A stretch of 64,000 nt of DNA, from the NCBI RefSeq assembly GCF_014874065.1, contig NZ_JADBEE010000001.1, positions 1,054,001 through 1,118,000 of the forward strand, in the 5' to 3' direction. Made by a program: the position numbers and the translations under genes. This document shows, piece after piece, positions 1 through 8,488 of this stretch (its first letter is position 1; every line of letters begins with the position of its first letter). The stretch comes from Nesterenkonia halotolerans (GTDB taxonomy: Bacteria > Actinomycetota > Actinomycetes > Actinomycetales > Micrococcaceae). The notes beneath the pieces were generated by a model, which saw only the letters and a program-made list of their open reading frames with translations, was not told where the DNA came from and ran no database searches.

Positions 1-1059
1 CTCACCGGTGCCGTAGGTCTCCTCGATGGCGCCGGTGGAGAGGAACAGCGAGGCCTTCACGATCATGTGGTGGAGCAGATAGAAGATCGCCGCGGTGAGT
101 CCGAGCATCGTGAACAGGCCGACGCCGATGAGGATGTAGCCGATCTGGCTGATCATGTGGAAGACCAGGATCGAGCGGGTGGTCTTCTCCCCCACGGCGC
201 CGAGCACACCGACGAGCATGGTGACCGAGGTGATCACCAGCGCCACCCAGAGGAATCGCTCGTCGCCGTCGAAGAGCAGCGAGTAGATGCGATAGATCGC
301 GTAGATCGCGACCTTGGTGTGGATCCCGGAGAAGAGCGCGGTGACCGCCGGAGAGGTCATCGGGTAGGTGCGGGTCAGCCAGCCGTGCACCGGCACCACG
401 GCGGCCTTGATGGAGATGGCGGTCAGCACCACTCCGCCGGCCAGGGCGACGGCGGGGTCATCCTTGGCCGCACCATGCAGCTCGGCCAGGTTCACGGTGC
501 CCGCCGTGGCGTAGACCAGCGCAATGCCCACCAGCAGCAGGGTCGAGGCCAACAGGTTCACCGAGACGTAGATCCGCGCTCCATGGGCCCCGAGCTTGGC
601 GCCCATCATGGCGAGCAGGCCATAGGAGGGCAGCAGCATGACCTCGATGAACACGAAGAGGTTGAAGATGTCTCCGGTCATCAGCGCCCCGGAGACCCCG
701 GCCATCAGAATCAGCACGAAGGGGTGAAAGAAGCGGGCCCGCGCCTCGTGGGTGGCCATCGCGAAGAGCACGCTGGCGATCGCGAGCACGATCATGACCA
801 TGAGCACCAGCGCGGAGAGCGAGTCCACCACGAACGGGATGGCAATGCCTTGATCCCACAGTCCCACCTGGTGCGCGAGGATGCTGCCATCGCTGGTCGC
901 GATCACGAGCACGATGGCGAAGCCGAACATCGCGATCAGCGTGCCGAGGCTGAGCACGTGGCGGATGATCCGCTTCTTGCGCACGGCGACGCCGACCGCA
1001 CCGAGCAGCAGCGGCACGGCCACCAACAGGGGCAGCAGGGCTGGGAGCGTCTGGATCAT
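1..1059 (-). CDS. mrpD: Na+/H+ antiporter subunit D (partial, C-terminus outside window)
   Basis: The gene reads leftward and runs off the left edge; 353 codons are visible. The protein is a proton-conducting membrane subunit related to NuoM/NuoN of complex I, and it works in the multi-subunit Mrp antiporter that exchanges cytoplasmic Na+ for protons. The visible part is almost entirely hydrophobic helices, with the family's conserved stretch around AISIKAAVVPVHGWL and a buried-lysine helix. The ATG overlaps the mrpC stop as ATGA (1056-1059), so translation is coupled. Subunits E, F and G are expected just outside the window. Confidence in the family is high; the symbol mnhD would be equally valid. 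Confidence 0.93.
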   Translation of the reverse strand, partial: MIQTLPALLPLLVAVPLLLGAVGVAVRKKRIIRHVLSLGTLIAMFGFAIVLVIATSDGSILAHQVGLWDQGIAIPFVVDSLSALVLMVMIVLAIASVLFAMATHEARARFFHPFVLILMAGVSGALMTGDIFNLFVFIEVMLLPSYGLLAMMGAKLGAHGARIYVSVNLLASTLLLVGIALVYATAGTVNLAELHGAAKDDPAVALAGGVVLTAISIKAAVVPVHGWLTRTYPMTSPAVTALFSGIHTKVAIYAIYRIYSLLFDGDERFLWVALVITSVTMLVGVLGAVGEKTTRSILVFHMISQIGYILIGVGLFTMLGLTAAIFYLLHHMIVKASLFLSTGAIEETYGTGE

Positions 1060-1604
1060 CGGGTCTCCCCCTCCCTGGTCTCGGCAGCGGCCTCGGGGGC
1101 CTCTGCGTCTGGTGTTGCCGCACTGGGGGCGGCCGGCTCGGAATTCTCGACCCCGGAGGCCTTCTCCGGCCAGGCATCCCCGGTCTCGTCTTCTCCGTGG
1201 TCCACCACGATGTCACCGGACTCGGTGGTCAGACCGTAGTAGCCGGCGTCGTCGGTATCACCGCGGTCCGCCGCGAGCAGCCTGGCAGGTGAAGCCTCCA
1301 CGTCCTCGGTGTCATCATCGGTGGTGGTGGTGATCGCCAGGGTGACCATGAACATGGAGATCGAGAACGCGATCACGATGGCGGTGAGTACGAAGGCCTG
1401 CGGCAGCGGGTCCGCCTGCTCGCTGGGATCGCCGGAACCGATGTAGGAGACTCCGCGGAAGGCGGTGTTGCCGGAGGCGAAGAGCATCAGGTTCGCGGCA
1501 TGGCTGATCAGCACGAAGCCCAGGACGACCCGGATCATGCCGCGCTGCATGAACAGATACACGGCCGCAGCGGTGAGCAGTCCGACGGCGATGGCGATGC
1601 TCAT
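1056..1604 (-). CDS. mrpC: Na+/H+ antiporter subunit C with long acidic tail
   Basis: This is a NuoK-like small membrane subunit of the Mrp antiporter, 182 aa. Three hydrophobic helices occupy about residues 1-28, 29-50 and 68-92, and the NuoK-like segment GFVLISHAANLMLFASGN is visible. The usual family length is about 110-125 aa. Here roughly 80 further residues follow that are rich in Asp, Glu, Ala and Pro and look disordered and cytoplasmic. Both ends overlap neighbouring genes by ATGA (1601-1604 with mrpA, 1056-1059 with mrpD), which marks a single operon. The acidic tail fits a salt-adapted organism, but its function is unknown. Confidence 0.92.
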   Translation of the reverse strand: MSIAIAVGLLTAAAVYLFMQRGMIRVVLGFVLISHAANLMLFASGNTAFRGVSYIGSGDPSEQADPLPQAFVLTAIVIAFSISMFMVTLAITTTTDDDTEDVEASPARLLAADRGDTDDAGYYGLTTESGDIVVDHGEDETGDAWPEKASGVENSEPAAPSAATPDAEAPEAAAETREGETR

Positions 1605-4585
1605 CGGTCATTCACCCCTCTCGGCTCGGCGTCTGCATGGATCCCCGGCGCAGCCTCACCAGACTGCACCTCGAAGGGAAGGTCTCCGGGGTCCGCGTGG
1701 TACCCGGCCGGGACCTTCAGCGTGGACAGCTCGGCCTCGCTGGTGCCGTGGGCGCGGCGGTGCGCCTGGAGCAGCTCCGCCGGGTAGCGCTGAGCCTGGC
1801 CAAGCCGGTCCAGGGCGACGAGCACTGCACCGATGACGGCAAGGTAGATGCCGACGTCGAAGATCAGCGCCGTGGTGAAGGAGAAGCCGGAGTCGGAGCC
1901 CCAGGGCAGCGGGAGCCCTTCGGCGATGACCACCGGGCGGAGGAAGGTTCCCTCGAGGTAGCCGGCCAGTCCGATGGCGGCACCGGTCACCACCCCGCCC
2001 ACGATGACCAGGGCATAGTCGAAGCGCAGCTTGACCGCCGAGTCCGAGGGGGCGACGAGGTAGCGCAGCGCGAAGAAGCCGCCGGCCACCAGGGCCGCGA
2101 TGAATCCACCCCCGGACTCGTAGTGGCCGCGCAGCAGCAGGATCAGCGAGAGCAGCACGATGAACGGTGCCATCCAGTTGAACACGCTGCGCATCGCGGT
2201 GGTGTTGTCTCCGGCGTGATCCAACGGAGTGCCGGTCCATTGCCGTGAATCCGGCGGCTCGTTGTCCGAGGTGGAGAACGCTGAGTTCAGCAGTGCCAGG
2301 ATTGCGAATCCTGCGACGCCGAGCACGGTGAGCTCACCGAAGGTGTCCAGCGCGCGGAAGTCCACCAGGATCGAGTTCACCACATTCAGCGCACCGGTGG
2401 TCTCGTAGGTGTTCTCCATGTACCACTGCGAGGCCGGGGACTGCCCGCGGCGCCCGGTCAGCGCGAAGGTGGCACCGAAGGCCATCACACCGAAGCCCAG
2501 CGCCACCGCGATGGCGAGGAGCTGGCGGCTGCGGGTGATCTTGTGGAAGGTCTTGGGCAGCTTGCGCAGCACCAGGACCAGCACCACCACGGTGAGGATC
2601 TCCACGAGCAGCTGGGTCATTCCGACGTCGACGGCGCCGAGGGCGAAGAACCAGGCGGCGACGACGAATCCGGCGCCGCCGGCCAGAACCACTGCGGCGG
2701 CTCGGTTCTTCGCGATGACGGTGCCGGTCAGGAAGCAGACCAGCAGGATGATCAGCACCCAGTCGGTCATGCGGGTATGGCCCGGATCGAATTCTCCGAC
2801 CTCGGGCGAGACCACCAGTCCGGCGATGAAGAGACCGGCGAGCAGGATGCCAGGAGCGGCGAGATGCAGCCCATGCATGTCCGAGCGGGTGATGTCCCCG
2901 ACGCGGCGCCCGAAGTTGATCGCGCCGGAGCGCATGGCCTCCACGACCTCCACACCGGTGAAGGGAAGCAGCGTGCGCGGGATGAGATTGTCCAGCCGGG
3001 CGCGCATCAGCACGGCGAGCAGACCGCCGACGATGATCACCGCGGAGAGCAGCAGCTCCACGGTGAAGCCGTGCCACAGCAGGAAGTGCGCCTCATAGGT
3101 CTCGGTATGGGCGGCGTCGGCGGCTTCGGTGACCAGGCCGTCGAAGACGAAGGGCACGAAGCCCAGCAGCAGGCCGGCGACGGCGGGGATCAGCGCGGGG
3201 AGGTAGAAGGAGGCGGGGGCCTCATTGGATTCGGAGGGGTCGATCAGCTCGTGCGCCTCGTCCTTGGCGCCCGCGCCGGTGTAGCCGGTGAAGGCACCGA
3301 GCACGATGCGACCGCAGTAGGCGAAGGTGCCGATCGCAGCCAGCACCGCGAGGAGCGTCAGCGTCCAGGTCAGCGGGGCCGGCATGTCTGCGGAGAGGAA
3401 GCCGGTCAGCAGGTGTTCCTTGGAGACGAAGCCCAGCAGCGGCGGGACCCCTGCCATGGAGAGCGAGGAGATCAGCGTGATGATCAGCGAGACGCGCATG
3501 GTCCGGCTCAACCCGTGCAGCCGGCGGATGTCGCGCGAATGCGCCTCATGTTCGATGATGCCCACCATCATGAACAGCGCGGACTTGAACAGGGCGTGCG
3601 CGATCACGTGGATGGTCGCTGCGACCAGGGCCGTGGGCGTGCCGATGCCGATGACGGCGACCAGGAAGCCCAGCTGCGAGACGGTGGAGTACGCCATGAT
3701 CTCTTTGATGTCATGGCGCTGGAGCGCGAAGAGCGCACCCATCAGCGCGGTGGTCAGTCCGGCGCTGATCAGCAGCACCTGCCACAGCGTGGAGTCCTCG
3801 AACACCGGGGAGAAGCGCAGGAGCAGATAGATGCCCGCCTTGACCATGGCCGCGGCATGCAGATACGCCGAGACCGGTGCTGGGGCGACCATGGCGTCGG
3901 GCAGCCAGAGGTGGAAGGGGAACTGCGCGGACTTGGTGAACGCGGCGAAGGCGATGAGCACGGCCACCACGGAGGTGAAGGTGGTGTTGTCCTGCCAGGC
4001 GCTGTGCGTCAGCGCCTCGGAGATCTGGGTGGTGCCGGTCTCCACGATGATCAGCAGCACCGCGCTGAGCAGTCCGAGGCCGCCGGCGGCTGTGATCAGC
4101 AGCGTGCGCTGCGCGGGGGCGGGCGCCTTCTCCCCGGAACGGTTGATCAGGAAGAAGGAGCACAGCGTGGTGAACTCCCAGAAGACGAAGAGCAGGATCA
4201 GATCGTCTGCCAGCACCATCCCGCTCATCGCGAAGACGAAGAGCAGCATCCACAGGTAGTAGTCCGAGGTCTTCTTCTGCACGGAGAAGTAGCGCGCCGA
4301 ATACGCCATCACCAGCGCGCCGATGAAGATCACCAGCAGCAGGAAGACCATCGCGAGCCCGTCCAGGCGGAAGCTCAGGCCGACGTCGATGGTGGGAATC
4401 CACGGGAGGTGCTCCTGGATGACACCGCCGTCGAGCAGCGTGGGCAGCCACGGCAGTGCCGAGACTCCGATACCGGTCAGCGCGACTGCGGCGAAGAAGC
4501 CGGTGTCTCGGCCCAGCGCGCGGTGCACCAGCACGGCGATGGGCACCAGGGCCAGAGTCAGCAGGAGCAGCACCGTGAGCGTCAT
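1601..4585 (-). CDS. mrpA: Na+/H+ antiporter subunit A fused to subunit B
   Basis: This is the largest Mrp subunit, 994 aa and with about 20 or more membrane helices. The first ~500 residues resemble NuoL and carry the proton-channel motif region FPFHLWLPDAMVAPAPVSAY followed by an HAAAMVKAG helix. The middle part resembles the NuoJ-like end of MrpA. The last ~170 residues (from about NWMAPFIVLLSLILLLRGH) match MrpB (DUF4040/MnhB). The A-B fusion is common in actinobacteria. It is the first gene of the operon and has a promoter about 130 bp upstream. Together with mrpC and mrpD it exports Na+ under alkaline or saline conditions. Confidence 0.95.
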   Translation of the reverse strand: MTLTVLLLLTLALVPIAVLVHRALGRDTGFFAAVALTGIGVSALPWLPTLLDGGVIQEHLPWIPTIDVGLSFRLDGLAMVFLLLVIFIGALVMAYSARYFSVQKKTSDYYLWMLLFVFAMSGMVLADDLILLFVFWEFTTLCSFFLINRSGEKAPAPAQRTLLITAAGGLGLLSAVLLIIVETGTTQISEALTHSAWQDNTTFTSVVAVLIAFAAFTKSAQFPFHLWLPDAMVAPAPVSAYLHAAAMVKAGIYLLLRFSPVFEDSTLWQVLLISAGLTTALMGALFALQRHDIKEIMAYSTVSQLGFLVAVIGIGTPTALVAATIHVIAHALFKSALFMMVGIIEHEAHSRDIRRLHGLSRTMRVSLIITLISSLSMAGVPPLLGFVSKEHLLTGFLSADMPAPLTWTLTLLAVLAAIGTFAYCGRIVLGAFTGYTGAGAKDEAHELIDPSESNEAPASFYLPALIPAVAGLLLGFVPFVFDGLVTEAADAAHTETYEAHFLLWHGFTVELLLSAVIIVGGLLAVLMRARLDNLIPRTLLPFTGVEVVEAMRSGAINFGRRVGDITRSDMHGLHLAAPGILLAGLFIAGLVVSPEVGEFDPGHTRMTDWVLIILLVCFLTGTVIAKNRAAAVVLAGGAGFVVAAWFFALGAVDVGMTQLLVEILTVVVLVLVLRKLPKTFHKITRSRQLLAIAVALGFGVMAFGATFALTGRRGQSPASQWYMENTYETTGALNVVNSILVDFRALDTFGELTVLGVAGFAILALLNSAFSTSDNEPPDSRQWTGTPLDHAGDNTTAMRSVFNWMAPFIVLLSLILLLRGHYESGGGFIAALVAGGFFALRYLVAPSDSAVKLRFDYALVIVGGVVTGAAIGLAGYLEGTFLRPVVIAEGLPLPWGSDSGFSFTTALIFDVGIYLAVIGAVLVALDRLGQAQRYPAELLQAHRRAHGTSEAELSTLKVPAGYHADPGDLPFEVQSGEAAPGIHADAEPRGVNDR

Positions 4586-4710
4586 CGGCGGGCCACCGCC
4601 AGCGCACCTAAGCGCATGAAAGGCCTTCGCGAATGCATGGTGCCTCCAGTCGGTGCGGATATGACGGCGCGGTGAAGCTCATCGCCGACCAGACTTCCCG
4701 GCACACCAGT

Positions 4711-4752
4711 GATCGACTATATCCATCGAGTCGATCTCCCAGCAATCGAGTC
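4711..4752 (-). promoter_or_regulatory. Putative mrp promoter with flanking inverted repeat
   Basis: On the minus strand a -35 TTGCTG (4745-4740) is followed after 18 nt by a -10 TATAGT (4721-4716), which predicts a transcript start near 4709 and a leader of about 120 nt before mrpA. The -10 lies inside a perfect 8-bp inverted repeat, GATCGACT (4711-4718) and AGTCGATC (4729-4736). The box ATCGAGTC is repeated at 4725-4732 and 4745-4752, a 20-bp period. This geometry suggests an operator for a repressor or activator of the antiporter operon. No regulator gene is adjacent. The rest of 4586-4806 shows nothing I recognise. Confidence 0.55.
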
Positions 4753-4806
4753 TGCATCGTGGACGGCTGTCCGCGCGCCGGAACGTTTCGTGCTACCACC
4801 TGATTC

Positions 4807-5619
4807 CTACTGCTCCTCCACGACCCCACAGGCCACTCGCGCGCCAGCATCGCCGCTGGTCAGCGATTCCTGATCCGGGCCGTACCCGTTGTACCGGTCC
4901 GGCACATTGGCGTGGTTGTCTGCCGCCGCGTGGACGATCACGGAGGCGCCCTCGGCGGCGAGCAGATCCTCGGCGACCAGTCGATCCGTCACCACGCTCA
5001 GCCACCCGGTGCCGTCTTCGTTGACCAGGAGACTGGGCAGGTCACCGGCATGGTCGGGGTGATCGACAGGTGCCGGCTCCTGGAGCGGGTCATCCTCGGA
5101 GAGGTCATCGAGGTCGGGTTCGGTGGACTCCTCGGGGGCTTCCTCGCCCTCGACCACACCGGCATCGCCCTCCGCGTTCCCGACCAGATGTCCGCCAGAG
5201 GACTCGAAGTCTCCCACCACGCCGGCCTCGGAAGTGGACTGCGGCTCACAGACGCCGTTCTCGTGCAGCGCGATGCCACGGAATCCGGACTGGAGGTCAT
5301 GGACCTCCGCCTCGATCAGCACTCCGTTCTCCACTTCGGTGAAGCTCACGGTGCCGATGCCATTCTGGGCCATATCGGTCATCTCGGCGGTGGCGAAGGA
5401 CTCCTCGGCGTCACCCGATTCACCCTCGTCCTCTTCGGCTCCATCGCCCGCCTGATCTGCGTCCTCTTCCACCGCAGCGGAGTCGTCCTCGTTCTGTGCG
5501 GCGGGCTCAGACTCGGCGGAGTCTCCGCAACCGCTCAGCGCGAGAGCCGCGACCAGGGCGATCCCGGTCCAGGGCAGCGCGGCCCGTCGCGAGGAGGAAC
5601 TGACACGTGGAATGCTCAT
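4807..5619 (-). CDS. sodC: SodC-like Cu/Zn superoxide dismutase lipoprotein lacking one Cu ligand
   Basis: The protein has 270 aa with an N-terminal signal ending in a lipobox (ALSGC, C31), so it should be a membrane-anchored extracellular lipoprotein. Residues 32-75 are a strongly acidic linker. Residues 85-266 follow the actinobacterial SodC fold: GFRGIALHENGVCEP, GGH (H144), HPDHAGDL (H187, H190, D193), VIVHAAAD (H230) and GDAGARVACGVV, with C124 and C264 placed for the structural disulfide. In known SodC the first copper ligand pair is H-x-H; here it reads A117-L-H119, so the first His is Ala. An acidic insert of about 35 residues follows H144. A leaderless start is likely (-10 TAAGCT at 5633-5628). 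Activity is uncertain. Confidence 0.85.
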   Translation of the reverse strand: MSIPRVSSSSRRAALPWTGIALVAALALSGCGDSAESEPAAQNEDDSAAVEEDADQAGDGAEEDEGESGDAEESFATAEMTDMAQNGIGTVSFTEVENGVLIEAEVHDLQSGFRGIALHENGVCEPQSTSEAGVVGDFESSGGHLVGNAEGDAGVVEGEEAPEESTEPDLDDLSEDDPLQEPAPVDHPDHAGDLPSLLVNEDGTGWLSVVTDRLVAEDLLAAEGASVIVHAAADNHANVPDRYNGYGPDQESLTSGDAGARVACGVVEEQ

Positions 5620-5711
5620 GACCGCACAGCTTACCGGGACCACCCCTCCCCCACGAGTCGGTGACCAGCGGATCCCCATCGGTTCTGCCCTAAAGCTCGC
5701 GCACCGCCTGT

Positions 5712-6647
5712 TCAGGCGTGGGTGTGGGTCTCGCTGGCGGCGATGCCGCGGGTCTCCAGCTGGAACGTCGAATGCTCCACGGACAGATCGAAATGCTCCG
5801 CCACGCAGGACTTGAGCCGGCTGAGCGTCTCGGGCGCACAGCCCTCCTGGAAGCATTCGTCATCGACCACCACATGGGCGGAGATCACCGGCAGACCGGT
5901 GGCCACCATCGAGGCATGCAGGTCGTGGACCTCGTGGACGTGCTCCTGGGCTAGCATGTGCGCCCGCACCTTCTCCAGGTCGAGTCCGCGCGGGGTGAAT
6001 TCCAGGAGCACGCGGGCGCTCTCGCGCAGCAGCAGCGCCGCCCGCGGCACTATGAGCGCGGCGATGGCGAGGGCTGCGACAGCGTCGGCCTGCTGCCACC
6101 CAGTGGTCCAGACGACGACGGCGGCGACCATGACTCCCAGCGACCCGAGCGCGTCGGCGGCGACCTCCAGGAACGCCGCGCGCATGTTCAGGTTCGCGCT
6201 CCGCCCGCCGGAGAGCACGAGCAGCGACACGATGTTGCCCAGCAGTCCCACCGCGCCGAAGAGCAGCAGCTCCTGGTGCATGACGGTGGGCGGGGAGCTG
6301 AGCCGAGCGATGCCTTCCACCGCCGCGTAGATCCCGATGCTCAGCAGCAGAGCTGCCTGGATGAGACCGGCGAGGATCTCCATGCGACGGAAGCCCCAGG
6401 TGCGCTGTGCGGTGGCGGCCCGGAACATCAGTGACGCCGCGATGAGCGCGACGACCAGCCCGATGCTGTCAGTGAGCGAATGCACGGCGTCGGTGAGCAG
6501 GGCGAGGGATCCGGTCAGCCAGGCGCCGGTGGCCTGCGCCAGCACGATGCCTACGGTGATCGCGCAGGCGATGGCCAGCCGGCGTCGGTGGGAGCCTCCG
6601 CCGTCTGCGCGCGCGGCGGATGAGCCGCCATGGTCATGAGAATGCAT
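5712..6647 (-). CDS. Cation diffusion facilitator family transporter
   Basis: This 311-aa CzcD-like CDF protein exports divalent metal, probably Zn2+ or Co2+, in exchange for protons. Six membrane helices run from about residue 22 to 195. The metal-site motif is in TDAVHSLTDSIG (helix 2), with a second in LEVAADALGS (helix 5). A cytoplasmic domain follows, with HEVHDLHASM and ISAHVVVDD. The N-terminus (MHSHDHGG) and C-terminus (ETHTHA) are His-rich, as is common in the family. I chose the ATG at 6647 because GGAG lies a few bases upstream and the family's N-terminus begins there; an ORF extension upstream is not needed. It is divergent from the amidohydrolase gene. Confidence 0.93.
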   Translation of the reverse strand: MHSHDHGGSSAARADGGGSHRRRLAIACAITVGIVLAQATGAWLTGSLALLTDAVHSLTDSIGLVVALIAASLMFRAATAQRTWGFRRMEILAGLIQAALLLSIGIYAAVEGIARLSSPPTVMHQELLLFGAVGLLGNIVSLLVLSGGRSANLNMRAAFLEVAADALGSLGVMVAAVVVWTTGWQQADAVAALAIAALIVPRAALLLRESARVLLEFTPRGLDLEKVRAHMLAQEHVHEVHDLHASMVATGLPVISAHVVVDDECFQEGCAPETLSRLKSCVAEHFDLSVEHSTFQLETRGIAASETHTHA

Positions 6648-6753
6648 CGTGGCTCCATTCTCCTGCGCCGGGCGCCGATCTCCTAAGCTGCGAGTCGAAA
6701 TGAGTTGCGTTCTCATCAGCTTGCCTGCGCTGGCCTCTTGCTACAGTTCACAT

Positions 6754-7911
6754 ATGGTTGCTCAAAGAAACTATGTAATCGTCAACGCGCAGATCGTACC
6801 CATCAGCGCAGCACCCTTCACCGGCTCCCTGGTGATCACCGAGGGGCGCATCGCAGAGCTCGGAGCCTCCGTGGAACAGCCTTCCGGCCACGAGGTCATC
6901 GATGCAGGCGGCGGGTGGGTTCTGCCCGGCCTCGTGGACGCTCATGTGCATCTGGGCGTTCATGAGGAGGGTGAAGGCTGGGCCGGGGCCGACGTCAATG
7001 AGACCACCGATCCGGTGACGGCCGCCGCCCGCGCCCTTGATGCGATCAACCCGGCTGACATCGGTTTCGCCGACGCCCGCGCAGCAGGCATCACCGCGGT
7101 CAACGTCAATCCGGGGTCGGCCAACCCCATCGGGGGTCTGGCCGTGGCAATCAAGACACAGGGCCGAATCGTGGACGAGATGATCCTGCGCTCGCCCTCC
7201 GGCCTCAAGGCGGCCCTGGGAGAGAACCCCAAGCGGATCTACGGCGAGCGCAAACAGACGCCGAACACGCGCCTGGGCGTCGCGATGACCATTCGGAAGG
7301 CCTTCACCGAGGCTTGGAGATGGCAGACGAAGGATCCCGCCGAGAGGCCGGCCGATCTCGTCTCCGAGGCCCTCGCCATGGTGCTGGAGCGCAAGATCCC
7401 CTGGCGCCAGCACTGCCACCGCGCCGACGACATCGCCACCGCTCTGCGCATCGCCGACGAATTCGGCTACGACCTGGTCCTGGACCATGGGACGGAGGCA
7501 TATAAGATCGCCGATCTGATCGCCGAGCGGGACATCCCGGTGCTCTACGGGCCCATGATCGTCTCGCGGTCCAAGGTCGAGGTGCGGGAGCGCAGCCCCA
7601 AGGCTCCAGGAATCCTCAGCCGCGCCGGTGTGCGCGTCTCGATCATCACCGATCACCCGGTGGTGCCCATCGAGTTCCTGATCCACCAGGCGGCGCTGGC
7701 CGTCCGGGAGGGCATGGACCCGACTGAGGCACTGAAGGCGGTGACCCTGAACCCGGCGGAGGTCCTCGGCGTCTCGGACCGCATCGGCTCGCTGGAACCG
7801 GGGAAGGATGCAGACCTCGCGCTCTGGTCCGGGGACCCGCTGGACACTCGCAACCGAGTGCTGCGCACCTGGATCGACGGGGAACAGGTCTACGCCCACG
7901 CGGAGGACTAG
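6754..7911 (+). CDS. Metal-dependent amidohydrolase, imidazolonepropionase-like
   Basis: This 385-aa TIM-barrel hydrolase probably opens a cyclic amide or C-N bond in a small molecule; the substrate is unknown. Metal-site motifs are visible in order: DAHVHLG (HxH on strand 1, about residues 62-68), RQHCHRADD in the middle, VLDHGTEAY, and IITDHPVV carrying the late Asp. A C-terminal beta-sandwich piece follows (GSLEPGKDADLALWSGDPL). The ATG at 6754 lies 6 nt after a -10-like TACAGT (6742-6747), so a leaderless transcript is likely. The longer reading frame upstream overlaps the promoter and is rejected. Neighbours give no pathway hint. Confidence 0.88.
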   Translation: MVAQRNYVIVNAQIVPISAAPFTGSLVITEGRIAELGASVEQPSGHEVIDAGGGWVLPGLVDAHVHLGVHEEGEGWAGADVNETTDPVTAAARALDAINPADIGFADARAAGITAVNVNPGSANPIGGLAVAIKTQGRIVDEMILRSPSGLKAALGENPKRIYGERKQTPNTRLGVAMTIRKAFTEAWRWQTKDPAERPADLVSEALAMVLERKIPWRQHCHRADDIATALRIADEFGYDLVLDHGTEAYKIADLIAERDIPVLYGPMIVSRSKVEVRERSPKAPGILSRAGVRVSIITDHPVVPIEFLIHQAALAVREGMDPTEALKAVTLNPAEVLGVSDRIGSLEPGKDADLALWSGDPLDTRNRVLRTWIDGEQVYAHAED

Positions 7912-7994
7912 ACCGAAGCCTGCGTGGCGGACGCGGCCTGCACTCGGGGGCCCGGCTCTGGTGGGGGTGCGCCTCCTAGTGTTTGACTGGGCGC

Positions 7995-8336
7995 ATGACC
8001 GAACCTCTTTCTGCACCCGAGTCCGAACAGCCCCTCTCCCCTTCAGGCTGCACCGTCGGAACCCATGCGAGCATCGCCGGACAGGTCCAGGGGGTGTCCT
8101 TCCGCGCGGCGGCGAAGACCGAGGCGGATGACCTGGGCCTGGTCGGCTGGGTCCGCAACACTGAGTCCGGAAACGTCGAGCTCCTCGTCGGAGGCGCGGG
8201 TCCCGCGGTGGACTCGCTGCTGCGCTGGGCCGAGGATGGCCCCGAGTCCGCCCAGGTCAGCGAGGTGACTCAGCGCGAGGCCAGCTCAGAGGAGCTTGCC
8301 TCACTGCCGCGCAGCGGCTTCGAGATCCGCCGCTGA
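7995..8336 (+). CDS. acyP: Acylphosphatase
   Basis: This small cytosolic enzyme (113 aa) hydrolyses acyl phosphates such as acetyl phosphate or 1,3-bisphosphoglycerate. The signature GQVQGVSFRAAA holds the catalytic Arg, and GWVRNTESGNVELLVGG holds the catalytic Asn. The first ~25 residues are a variable extension. The ATG at 7995 is preferred over a TTG twelve bases earlier; a -10-like TAGTGT lies at 7978-7983. It precedes ectD on the same strand but is separated by about 150 bp that contains its own promoter, so it is probably a separate unit. Confidence 0.93.
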   Translation: MTEPLSAPESEQPLSPSGCTVGTHASIAGQVQGVSFRAAAKTEADDLGLVGWVRNTESGNVELLVGGAGPAVDSLLRWAEDGPESAQVSEVTQREASSEELASLPRSGFEIRR

Positions 8337-8348
8337 GACAGCAGGCGC

Positions 8349-8376
8349 TTGCCAAGCCACACAGTCCTGCTACGGT
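8349..8376 (+). promoter_or_regulatory. Putative ectD promoter
   Basis: TTGCCA (8349-8354) and TACGGT (8371-8376) are spaced by 16 nt, giving a predicted transcript start near 8383 and an unusually long leader of about 105-130 nt before ectD. The last part of the leader (8452-8500) is much more A-rich than the surrounding sequence. A second weak candidate, TTGAAC at 8432, lacks a good -10 partner. No known osmotic-response element can be recognised by eye. Confidence 0.4.
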
Positions 8377-8488
8377 CGAAGGACAGCTTGTAAGGGCCCC
8401 TGTCTCATGACCGGCATCTCGATCCTGACTGTTGAACGGGCCCGCAGAGCGTCGAATAAAGAACCATACGAAACCAGAAACATGACGA

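Noticed and set aside
2543..4675. 710-codon open frame on the plus strand opposite mrpA
   Set aside because: Gln/His/Glu/Gly-rich antisense translation of a high-GC gene; no domain, no ribosome site. mrpA on the other strand is certain.
6700..6716. ATGAG-N7-CTCAT inverted repeat between the CDF and amidohydrolase genes, considered as a zinc-regulator site
   Set aside because: Only five bases per arm and no match to known Zur or ArsR-type consensus; too weak to call.
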